5,347 bases of DNA from Eubacteriales bacterium (GTDB lineage: Bacteria > Bacillota > Clostridia > Peptostreptococcales > Anaerovoracaceae), in assembly GCA_028702415.1 (NCBI GenBank), contig JAQVOT010000090.1, positions 1 to 5,347 of the forward strand. Reading direction: 5' to 3'. The notes beneath the pieces were generated by a model, which saw only the letters and a program-made list of their open reading frames with translations, had not been told where the DNA came from and did not search any database. Of this stretch, positions 1 to 5,122 are shown in pieces. Every line of letters starts with the position of its first letter. The first letter of the stretch is position 1. The translations under genes were made by a program, and so were the position numbers.

Positions 1-1100
1 TTTATTGGTGCTTCGGGTTCTATTCCAGCCTCTCTGTAGAGCCTTTCAACTATGGTACAGGTACTACCTACGGGCTCATTTCTAAAGTATATGGGCTCGT
101 TCGTAAGAAGATTACCTATACGATGATGATCGACCACTTCCAAAATTTTAGCCTGTTTAATTCCGGGTGCAGACTGAGAGGATTCGTTGTGATCCACCAG
201 GATAACATTCTTTCCCGATGAGGGCAGTATATGCCTTCTGGCAATGATCCCCAGATATTTCCCGTCCTTGTCCACCACGGGATATGTTGAATAATTCGTG
301 TTCTTCATTACTTCAACCGCAACTTCAAGCAGGTCGTCTTCCCTGAAAATCTTTAAATTTTCAGAAAGAGCAATGGACGCGATCTCGTTGCATTGTGTAA
401 GAAGCTTTGAAATTGTATAAGTGTCTGACTCGCAGGAAAGTATACCGGTGCCTTTATTTTTTGCCTTATTAAAGATATGCTTAGGAATGTTGTGACCACC
501 TGATAGGAGAATCAATGGTACATTATTTTCGATTGCACTTTCTATAACTTCGTATCTGTCTCCCACAATGAGTATCCTGTCCGGAGTCAGAATGCTTTGA
601 AGTTTTTCGTTTGAAGGGTAGTATGCAGCAACGGAGATTCTTCCCTTGTAGCGAGGCGCACAAGGGGTGAGCTCTTCAGCATTTAGCAGCTTTTTTAAAT
701 GTTTAAGCGATGTGTCAAGATGGTATATATCTCCATGAATCATGTTCATGGCTATGTCGTGGATGGTAACAAGGCCGGCGAGATATCCCTGTTCATCCAG
801 AACTGCAAGCGAACGCTGAGAGCTAAGGTGCATTTTGTTGAATACTTCACCTATAGACTCATCAGGTGAGACTCCCTTGGATTTAGCATAAGAGGCATCC
901 TTTACCTGCGTCTTAACATCTTCAAGAAGCGGGGGCTCTTCCACCCCAAAGTATTCCAATACAAATTTGCTCTCCTTGTTTAGAGGACCAAGCCTGTAGG
1001 CTGTGGCATTATGGCCTTGCAGGCGTTTGAGCTCTGCCAATGCCAGCGCCGAACATATGGAGTCGGTATCCGGATTTCTGTGCCCGAAAATATGAATCAT
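1..1100 (-). CDS. ppaC: Manganese-dependent inorganic pyrophosphatase (family II) with CBS and DRTGG regulatory domains, 3' end cut by window
   Basis: Hydrolyses cytosolic pyrophosphate to phosphate, pulling biosynthetic reactions forward. My translation gives 366 complete residues before the left edge; the rest of the DHH domain and the DHHA2 domain lie outside. The N-terminal DHH part carries GHRNPDTDS (residues 6-14), whose H7, D11 and D13 match the metal ligands of family II enzymes. A first CBS motif spans about 70-125, a DRTGG-like domain about 140-245 ([12 protein letters not shown] at 171-182), and a second CBS motif about 246-295. The catalytic domain then resumes with LVDHNE (301-306) and VVDHH (322-326). 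In this subfamily adenine nucleotides bound to the CBS pair control activity, and diadenosine polyphosphates activate forms with DRTGG (known of the family, not tested here). The ATG at 1100 follows AAAGGAG (1112-1106) with 5 nt spacing; an in-frame GTG at 1103 is too close. Identity is very secure. Confidence 0.95.
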   Translation of the reverse strand, partial: MIHIFGHRNPDTDSICSALALAELKRLQGHNATAYRLGPLNKESKFVLEYFGVEEPPLLEDVKTQVKDASYAKSKGVSPDESIGEVFNKMHLSSQRSLAVLDEQGYLAGLVTIHDIAMNMIHGDIYHLDTSLKHLKKLLNAEELTPCAPRYKGRISVAAYYPSNEKLQSILTPDRILIVGDRYEVIESAIENNVPLILLSGGHNIPKHIFNKAKNKGTGILSCESDTYTISKLLTQCNEIASIALSENLKIFREDDLLEVAVEVMKNTNYSTYPVVDKDGKYLGIIARRHILPSSGKNVILVDHNESSQSAPGIKQAKILEVVDHHRIGNLLTNEPIYFRNEPVGSTCTIVERLYREAGIEPEAPI

Positions 1101-1131
1101 CACTTCTCCTTTCAATCATTATATTGAAAAA

Positions 1132-1140
1132 ATTATACCA
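1132..1140 (-). promoter_or_regulatory. Extended -10 promoter of the pyrophosphatase gene
   Basis: On the minus strand TGGTATAAT occupies 1140-1132, an extended -10 element with a perfect TATAAT. The best -35 match is TATACA at 1161-1156 with an 18-nt spacer (4 of 6 matches), so the extended -10 probably carries most of the strength. Transcription should begin near 1125, leaving a leader of about 25 nt that contains the AAAGGAG ribosome site. It lies downstream of the tRNA terminator, so the gene has its own promoter. Confidence 0.75.
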
Positions 1141-1193
1141 CAAACAAAAAGAGTATGTATAATTCTGCACCGGTAATTAATTTCACAAAGGTC

Positions 1194-1236
1194 AAAAATT
1201 AAAAAACAGCGATGGATATACTGCATCAATCGCTGT
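1194..1236 (-). terminator. Intrinsic terminator of the tRNA operon
   Basis: Read on the minus strand, ACAGCGAT (1236-1229) pairs perfectly with ATCGCTGT (1213-1206) across a 15-nt loop. It is followed by six T (part of the pairing overlaps the first), then AA and five more T (to 1194). It begins 8 nt after the encoded CCA of tRNA-fMet and lies before the pyrophosphatase promoter, as expected for the end of the tRNA transcript. The loop is longer than usual, but a small inner pairing (GAT with ATC) could shorten it. Confidence 0.85.
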
Positions 1237-1244
1237 ATCTGTCA

Positions 1245-1320
<76 letters not shown>

Positions 1321-1335
1321 ACGTTATTAAAATGT

Positions 1336-1424
1336 TGGTACCGGCGACCGGGGTCGAACCGGTACGGGTATTACTACCCACGGGATTTTAAGTCCCGGGC
1401 GTCTGCCTGTTCCGCCACGCCGGC
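1336..1424 (-). tRNA. tRNA-Leu (UAA)
   Basis: An 89-nt class II tRNA on the minus strand. The acceptor GCCGGCG pairs with CGCCGGT (the first pair is G-U), the D stem is GCG/CGC, the anticodon stem is CGGGA/TCCCG with loop CTTAAAA, and the T stem is ACCGG/CCGGT. The long variable arm GGGTA-GTAA-TACCC is typical of leucine tRNA. The anticodon TAA at 1390-1388 reads UUA (and UUG by wobble). Discriminator A73 is standard for leucine and CCA is encoded (1338-1336). Confidence 0.98.
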
Positions 1425-1451
1425 ACGTTTTAAATTCCTCGATTTGTTGGA

Positions 1452-1477
1452 AAATCTGAAGCCGTAACTTCAGATTT
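1452..1477 (-). other. Perfect 10-bp hairpin in the tRNA-Asn/tRNA-Leu spacer
   Basis: AAATCTGAAG (1452-1461) and CTTCAGATTT (1468-1477) are exact reverse complements separated by 6 nt. In the transcript the hairpin starts 5 nt after the CCA of tRNA-Asn. It is followed by only a short T stretch (the last bases of the stem plus one T), so it would be a weak terminator at best. It may be an RNA processing or stability element, or a partial attenuator that sets the Asn to Leu/fMet ratio. The function is inference; the structure is plain in the sequence. Confidence 0.7.
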
Positions 1478-1482
1478 AAAAT

Positions 1483-1557
1483 TGGCTCCGAGGGTGGGGC
1501 TCGAACCCACAACCTATCGGTTAACAGCCGATTGCTCTTCCATTGAGCTACCTCGGA
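1483..1557 (-). tRNA. tRNA-Asn (GUU)
   Basis: A 75-nt cloverleaf on the minus strand: acceptor TCCGAGG/CCTCGGA, D stem GCTC/GAGC, anticodon stem ATCGG/CCGAT with loop CTGTTAA, T stem GTGGG/CCCAC, discriminator G and an encoded CCA (1485-1483). The anticodon GTT is at 1525-1523 and reads AAC/AAU. The U1-A72 pair and G73 fit bacterial tRNA-Asn. It is the first gene of the tRNA operon, with a leader of about 22 nt after the promoter. Confidence 0.98.
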
Positions 1558-1586
1558 ATATTAGCTTTTTCCCAACGACAAGTGCA

Positions 1587-1616
1587 ATTATACAGCATTT
1601 AACTAATGTGTGTCAA
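1587..1616 (-). promoter_or_regulatory. Perfect-consensus promoter of the tRNA operon
   Basis: On the minus strand TTGACA (1616-1611) and TATAAT (1592-1587) are both exact consensus hexamers with an 18-nt spacer. Transcription should start near 1580 and enter tRNA-Asn at 1557. Such strength is normal for stable RNA genes. It has no TGn extension at the usual position, unlike the promoters assigned to the protein genes here. Confidence 0.92.
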
Positions 1617-1752
1617 CAGATTTTCACCATTAAAGAAGATGCTTCTTATTATTCCTGGGGATACATACATTACAAGCGTCAAAGTAATACACTTATCCGT
1701 ATTGCTTTGGGACCAAGTCTGATTTCTTTACTTATAATGACACAAGAAAATA

Positions 1753-1761
1753 TGGTATAAT
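1753..1761 (+). promoter_or_regulatory. Extended -10 promoter of lplA, start point at or next to the ATG
   Basis: TGGTATAAT at 1753-1761 is an extended -10 with a perfect TATAAT; the same nonamer precedes the pyrophosphatase gene on the other strand. No good -35 lies at 16-18 nt. The predicted start is about 1767-1769, where the lplA ATG (1768) begins, so the mRNA would be leaderless or nearly so. A second TATAAT at 1733-1738 could act as an alternative -10 and give a leader of about 23 nt, but it has neither a TGn extension nor a well-spaced -35. Confidence 0.65.
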
Positions 1762-1767
1762 TCGGTC

Positions 1768-2754
1768 ATGATATATATAGAAAATAACAAAACAGATCCA
1801 GCGTACAACCTGGCTTTTGAGGAATATGTTTTCTCAAGAATGAATTTTAGCGATCCGGTACTGCTGCTATGGCAGAATGGGCCTGCTGTTATAGTGGGTA
1901 AATATCAGAATACCATAGAGGAAATAAACTACGATTTCGTACAGGATAATAAAATAAGTGTCATAAGAAGAAATACCGGTGGAGGGGCGGTATACCATGA
2001 CCTTGGTAATCTGAATTACTCTTTTATTATTCCTGAGGCACAGACTAAAGTGGATTTTAAAACATTCACAATTCCCATTGTTAAGGCGCTGCAGTCATGC
2101 GGGATAAATGCGGTTCAAACGGGTAGAAATGACATATTGGTTGATGGTCAGAAATTTTCCGGAAATGCACAGCAGTTCAGAAATCACAGACTTCTTCACC
2201 ATGGAACGCTAATGTTCGATGTTAACATGGAGGATGTGGCAAAGGCGCTGAAAGTCAAGCCGGGCAAATTCAAATCAAAGGCCACAAAGTCCGTAAGAAG
2301 TCGCGTGACAAATCTCAAGCCATTTTTCAAAGAAAGTGACATTGAAAGCACCCAGGACTTAAAAGCTATGCTTCTTGATTGGTTTGATAAGGAATATGGC
2401 CTTAAAAGAGTGGAATTAACTGAGAAACAACATGAAGAGGTGCTTGCTCTTAGGGAAGAAAAGTACGGAACCGATGAATGGAATTATGGAAATTCACCAA
2501 AAGCAAATGTGGTGAGGGGTGATTTTTTCAGATGTGGCCAGATTGAATTTCATTTCATAATTGACAAGCATAAAATCAAATACGTAAAAATAATGGGAGA
2601 TTTTTTTTCGACTCGTGATGTGAGCGAACTGGAAAAAATCATTGTAGGTGCAGATTATGAGAGAGAGAGCATATTACAGATTTTGCGTGAGGCAGAACTG
2701 GATGCATATTTCGGTGAAGTGACTGCAGAGGAACTTGTGGATGTTATTGTCTAG
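1768..2754 (+). CDS. lplA: Lipoate-protein ligase A
   Basis: Cytosolic enzyme that activates free lipoate with ATP to lipoyl-AMP and transfers it to a lysine of lipoyl domains, such as glycine cleavage H protein or E2 subunits of 2-oxoacid dehydrogenases. The 328-residue length is normal for two-domain LplA. The N-terminal catalytic domain (about 1-245) has the lipoate-binding signature RRNTGGGAVYHD (67-78), GRNDILVDGQKFSGNAQ (119-135) with the conserved lysine K129, HHGTLMFD (144-151) and the KSVRSRVTNL segment (174-183). The accessory C-terminal domain (about 246-328) is present, so the protein should do both steps alone. The ATG at 1768 gives the standard family N-terminus (NLAFEEY at 14-20), but no Shine-Dalgarno sequence precedes it. 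No lipoyl-domain gene lies nearby, so its protein substrate cannot be named. It is probably co-transcribed with the 72-residue gene 57 nt downstream. Confidence 0.95.
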   Translation: MIYIENNKTDPAYNLAFEEYVFSRMNFSDPVLLLWQNGPAVIVGKYQNTIEEINYDFVQDNKISVIRRNTGGGAVYHDLGNLNYSFIIPEAQTKVDFKTFTIPIVKALQSCGINAVQTGRNDILVDGQKFSGNAQQFRNHRLLHHGTLMFDVNMEDVAKALKVKPGKFKSKATKSVRSRVTNLKPFFKESDIESTQDLKAMLLDWFDKEYGLKRVELTEKQHEEVLALREEKYGTDEWNYGNSPKANVVRGDFFRCGQIEFHFIIDKHKIKYVKIMGDFFSTRDVSELEKIIVGADYERESILQILREAELDAYFGEVTAEELVDVIV

Positions 2755-2811
2755 AGGTCTTCATGGATTTTTTGAGACAAGCATTACCATTATGAAAGGG
2801 GAGAAATAATA

Positions 2812-3030
2812 ATGGAGACTTTTGGACAGAAATTGCTGAAAATATATGACAGGAAAATGTTAAGCGGGGAAATCTCATTCAGCCAGTCCGGAATCAGCAG
2901 GAACGATTTTACCAGACTTTGCATTGATCCGGAATTTGTTGTTACCAGAGAGGCGCTTGAAATAATCTGTGAGAAGATGAAACTTACCCACGAGGAAAGA
3001 ACAGAGTTGTTGAAATATACAGAAGAATAG
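2812..3030 (+). CDS. Small uncharacterised protein, possibly a degenerate helix-turn-helix
   Basis: I do not recognise this 72-residue protein. It looks genuinely coding: a strong ribosome site AAAGGGGAG (2795-2803) lies 8 nt before the ATG, and the protein is compact, charged and without a signal peptide or membrane segment. Predicted helices lie at about 2-17, 28-37, 45-57 and 59-71. The C-terminal half, with EALEIICEKMKLTHEERTEL (47-66), resembles the last helices of Cro/C1-type (Xre) DNA-binding domains, and the SGISRNDFTRL stretch (26-36) could hold the turn and recognition helix. This is a judgement of pattern only; it could equally be a small adaptor protein. No promoter is evident in the 57-nt gap after lplA and no clear terminator separates the two, so it probably shares the lplA transcript. 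A SigA-type promoter for the next gene starts 22 nt after its stop. Confidence 0.75.
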   Translation: METFGQKLLKIYDRKMLSGEISFSQSGISRNDFTRLCIDPEFVVTREALEIICEKMKLTHEERTELLKYTEE

Positions 3031-3050
3031 TAGCTAAACCAGAGGTCTTT

Positions 3051-3070
3051 TTTTGATTATTTTATCAAAA
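3051..3070. promoter_or_regulatory. 7-bp inverted repeat over the -35 region of the carD-family gene
   Basis: TTTTGAT (3051-3057) and ATCAAAA (3064-3070) are perfect reverse complements around TATTTT, and they cover the -35 hexamer of the promoter that follows. The position fits a repressor operator. It could also be chance in A+T-rich DNA, or a poor terminator for the upstream transcript, since a run of seven T (3048-3054) overlaps its left arm. Confidence 0.4.
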
Positions 3071-3081
3071 TCTGATATAAT
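3053..3081 (+). promoter_or_regulatory. Promoter of the CarD-family gene
   Basis: TTGATT (3053-3058), a 17-nt spacer and TATAAT (3076-3081) form a near-consensus SigA-type promoter, with an added extended -10 TGA at 3073-3075. The predicted start is near 3088, giving a leader of about 26 nt that holds the GAAGGA ribosome site before the ATG at 3114. Confidence 0.85.
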
Positions 3082-3113
3082 AATACGATATGTTGCGTGG
3101 AAAGAAGGAATAA

Positions 3114-3644
3114 ATGGTCGAAGCACAATTTGAAAAAGGACAACAAATAGTATATGGGACCAATGGTATATGCACTGTTGAAAGTGTTGATTTGATGAGA
3201 TTTTCTGCCGGTATGCCAAAAGAGATGTATTATGTTCTCAGACAGCACAGGAATAAGGAAAACACTTTTTTTGTTCCAATAAAAAATGAAAAACTGTCAT
3301 CCAGAATGCGAGAAATAATGCAGAAAGAAGATATCGAGGATATTCTGATGGGTCTCGCCGATGTGGAAGTCGAATGGATAGAAGACAGGCGCGCCAGGGG
3401 GGAATATTACAAGGAAATCTTACAGGATGGAGTAAGTCAAAAGCTGCTTAGCATGATAATAGTATTATATAAGCAGAAAAGGAAGCTGGCGAGGAACGGG
3501 AAAAAACTACCTGTCACAGAATCAGGCATACTTAAATCCGCAGAGAAACTTGTAGGAGAGGAGTTCGGATGGGTTTTGGGGATTGAACTTGAGCAGGTAC
3601 CAAAGTTTATCAGAAAAAGACTTCATATTCCGGAAGAAGAATGA
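3114..3644 (+). CDS. CarD/CdnL-family RNA polymerase-binding transcription regulator
   Basis: Members of this family bind the RNA polymerase beta subunit through an N-terminal Tudor-like domain (shared with the polymerase-interacting domain of Mfd/TRCF) and contact DNA at the upstream edge of the -10 element, changing open-complex stability. The 176-residue protein has the RNA polymerase-interacting domain at about 4-62: FEKGQQIVYGTNGICTVESV (6-25), YYVL (39-42) and TFFVPIKNEKLSSRMR (51-66). A helical domain follows at about 67-170 with EVEWIEDRRARGEYYKEIL (85-103) and VPKFIRKRL (162-170). W88 is a plausible counterpart of the DNA-wedging Trp of mycobacterial CarD (inference). The ATG at 3114 follows AAGGA (3105-3109), has its own promoter, and the gene ends in a strong terminator, so it is probably a single-gene unit with some read-through from upstream. 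Family assignment is firm; target genes are unknown. Confidence 0.92.
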   Translation: MVEAQFEKGQQIVYGTNGICTVESVDLMRFSAGMPKEMYYVLRQHRNKENTFFVPIKNEKLSSRMREIMQKEDIEDILMGLADVEVEWIEDRRARGEYYKEILQDGVSQKLLSMIIVLYKQKRKLARNGKKLPVTESGILKSAEKLVGEEFGWVLGIELEQVPKFIRKRLHIPEEE

Positions 3645-3671
3645 GTCGAAGGAAGCCCTTTGGCTCTTTTT
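3643..3671 (+). terminator. Intrinsic terminator after the CarD-family gene
   Basis: GAGTCGAAGG (3643-3652) pairs with CCTTTGGCTC (3657-3666) over ten positions, two of them G-U, around the tetraloop AAGC. Five T follow (3667-3671). The stem starts inside the TGA stop codon (3642-3644), so coding sequence and terminator overlap by two bases. The murT promoter starts one base after the T run. Confidence 0.9.
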
Positions 3672-3672
3672 A

Positions 3673-3681
3673 TGCTATAAT
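3673..3681 (+). promoter_or_regulatory. Extended -10 promoter of murT-gatD
   Basis: TGCTATAAT (3673-3681) is an extended -10 with a perfect TATAAT. No recognisable -35 exists at 16-18 nt, because that stretch is the loop and stem of the preceding terminator. The predicted start is near 3688, leaving an A+T-rich leader of about 72 nt in which I see no clear regulatory structure. Confidence 0.7.
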
Positions 3682-3759
3682 TAGCGACAACATACAAGAA
3701 TAAGATGCCTTTTATTAGTTATATATTTACAGAATTAACGAATCAGAGGAAATACACAA

Positions 3760-5109
3760 ATGAAATTCATATTAGCACTATATATTTCCAAGCTTGCGGC
3801 CTGGGGGATCAATCTGTTTGCAAATGGCAGAGGAACAAATCTGCCCGGAAAAATCGCACTAAAAATCGATTCTGATTTCATCAGTCATATCAGAAACCTG
3901 GATCCTGACAGGACTATCTTCGTTACAGGAACAAATGGAAAAAGCACCACCACCAATCTTATCGCGCACGTGTTAAATAAGGCCGGACTAAAAGTTGCTG
4001 TAAACCTGGAGGGCGCAAATCTAATAGGTGGGGTAGTTGTCTCTCTTCTTAAAAACATGGGACTTAATGGTAAACTCAAGGCAGATGTGGTCATGATGGA
4101 AACAGATGAAAGATTTCTGCCTATAATATACAAGCAACTCCCGGCAAGGCATCTTTGTGTGACCAATGTTCAGAAAGATCAGGTTCAGAGAAATGGTGAA
4201 CCTGAAATAATATGGAGAAAAATAGCGTCTGTACTGAATGAGAATATTACGATATATACCAACGGGGATGAGCCAAATACTCTCAGTCTGGGACTTAAAG
4301 CGGACAAGTGCGTTAAATACGGTGTAGACAGAAACGCCTTATCCTTTGATAAGCAGAGTGATTTTTTTTCGGTAACAATGCCTTGCCCGATCTGTCATGA
4401 TCCTATCGAGTTCGCTGCATATAATATTGATAATATCGGGCCTTTTACATGTCCGGTATGCGGCTTCGGAGGCGGACAAAACGATTATCAGCCAAGGGAC
4501 ATTGACTTCAAGGAAAAAACCTTCAAGGTTGCAGGATGGAAGTATGATTTTAAATATAGTACTCCTTACTTCCTTTACTGTTATGTGGCGGCACTGTCGG
4601 TTGCGCGAACATTCGGTGTTTCTGAAGAAAAAATCAGCGAAGCTTTTGCTGACTTTGCACTTCAGGGTGGAAGAATGGAAACAATCCACACAGCCGGTAA
4701 GGATATCAAGTATCTGAGGATGAAACAGGAAAACCCTGAAACGGTACAGTCGGCCCTGAATGTTATCGCGGAGGATACTTCACAGAAAGTATTTCTGCTG
4801 GGCCTTGATGAGCTGGTTGATTTCAATCCTCATTATACGAACACCTTTTATACCTTCGATTGTGACTTTCGCAGACTTATAGATTCCGGAATCGAGAAAT
4901 GTATCTGTTTTTCGGGTACTGTTGCATATGATGCCGGATTGAGAATGCTATATGACGGATTTGATGCCAGCAGACTTGTGGTTCTACCCACAAACGATAA
5001 TGAAGCGATTATTTCTGAACTGGCCAAATGCGAATGCGATAATGTATATCTGATCACCTGGCTTCACAAGTTTGAATCACTGGCGGAATATGCTAAAGCA
5101 CAAGCATAG
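3760..5109 (+). CDS. murT: Lipid II isoglutaminyl synthase, MurT subunit
   Basis: ATP-dependent subunit of MurT/GatD, which converts the alpha-carboxyl of D-glutamate in the lipid II stem peptide to an amide (D-isoglutamine) at the inner face of the membrane. At 449 residues it has normal length. RGTNLPGKIALKI (24-36) is the typical family N-terminus; the Mur ligase central domain carries the P-loop VTGTNGKSTTTN (55-66) and METDE (113-117). A Cys4 zinc ribbon inserted in that domain, typical of MurT rather than of other Mur ligases, is formed by C209, C212, C231 and C234. The C-terminal MurT domain (DUF1727) covers about 315-435, and the segment expected to supply the aspartate for GatD's catalytic triad lies around LGLDELVDF (347-355). 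Motifs there are diverged. AGAGGA (3745-3750) lies 9 nt before the ATG. gatD follows after 13 nt, so the two form an operon. Confidence 0.93.
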   Translation: MKFILALYISKLAAWGINLFANGRGTNLPGKIALKIDSDFISHIRNLDPDRTIFVTGTNGKSTTTNLIAHVLNKAGLKVAVNLEGANLIGGVVVSLLKNMGLNGKLKADVVMMETDERFLPIIYKQLPARHLCVTNVQKDQVQRNGEPEIIWRKIASVLNENITIYTNGDEPNTLSLGLKADKCVKYGVDRNALSFDKQSDFFSVTMPCPICHDPIEFAAYNIDNIGPFTCPVCGFGGGQNDYQPRDIDFKEKTFKVAGWKYDFKYSTPYFLYCYVAALSVARTFGVSEEKISEAFADFALQGGRMETIHTAGKDIKYLRMKQENPETVQSALNVIAEDTSQKVFLLGLDELVDFNPHYTNTFYTFDCDFRRLIDSGIEKCICFSGTVAYDAGLRMLYDGFDASRLVVLPTNDNEAIISELAKCECDNVYLITWLHKFESLAEYAKAQA

Positions 5110-5122
5110 AAAGGGTGCATAA

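Noticed and set aside
1633..1647. Short inverted repeat AAGAAG-ATG-CTTCTT between the divergent promoters
   Set aside because: Only 6 bp, A+T-rich, with no U tract and not clearly within either predicted transcript; likely chance.
2753..3049. The nonamer AGAGGTCTT just after both the lplA stop (2753-2761) and the stop of the 72-residue gene (3041-3049)
   Set aside because: Two copies of a 9-mer with no shared flanking structure or hairpin; not enough to call a repeat element.
3031..3054. Possible terminator after the 72-residue gene (ACC-AGA-GGT followed by a T run)
   Set aside because: The stem is only 3 bp, too weak to support termination despite the seven T.
3034..3248. Two minus-strand frames of about 60 residues opposite the start of the CarD-family gene
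   Set aside because: They overlap a clear conserved gene with its promoter and ribosome site on the plus strand.
3705..3760. Possible upstream ORF starting at ATG 3705 in the murT leader and running into murT in another frame
   Set aside because: No Shine-Dalgarno sequence precedes it and the peptide is not recognisable; it is probably chance.
3885..5057. Frames opposite or out of phase within murT (3885-4166 minus, 4339-4689 minus, 4397-4717 plus, 4848-5057 minus)
   Set aside because: All lie inside a well-conserved murT reading frame and show no family features or plausible ribosome sites.
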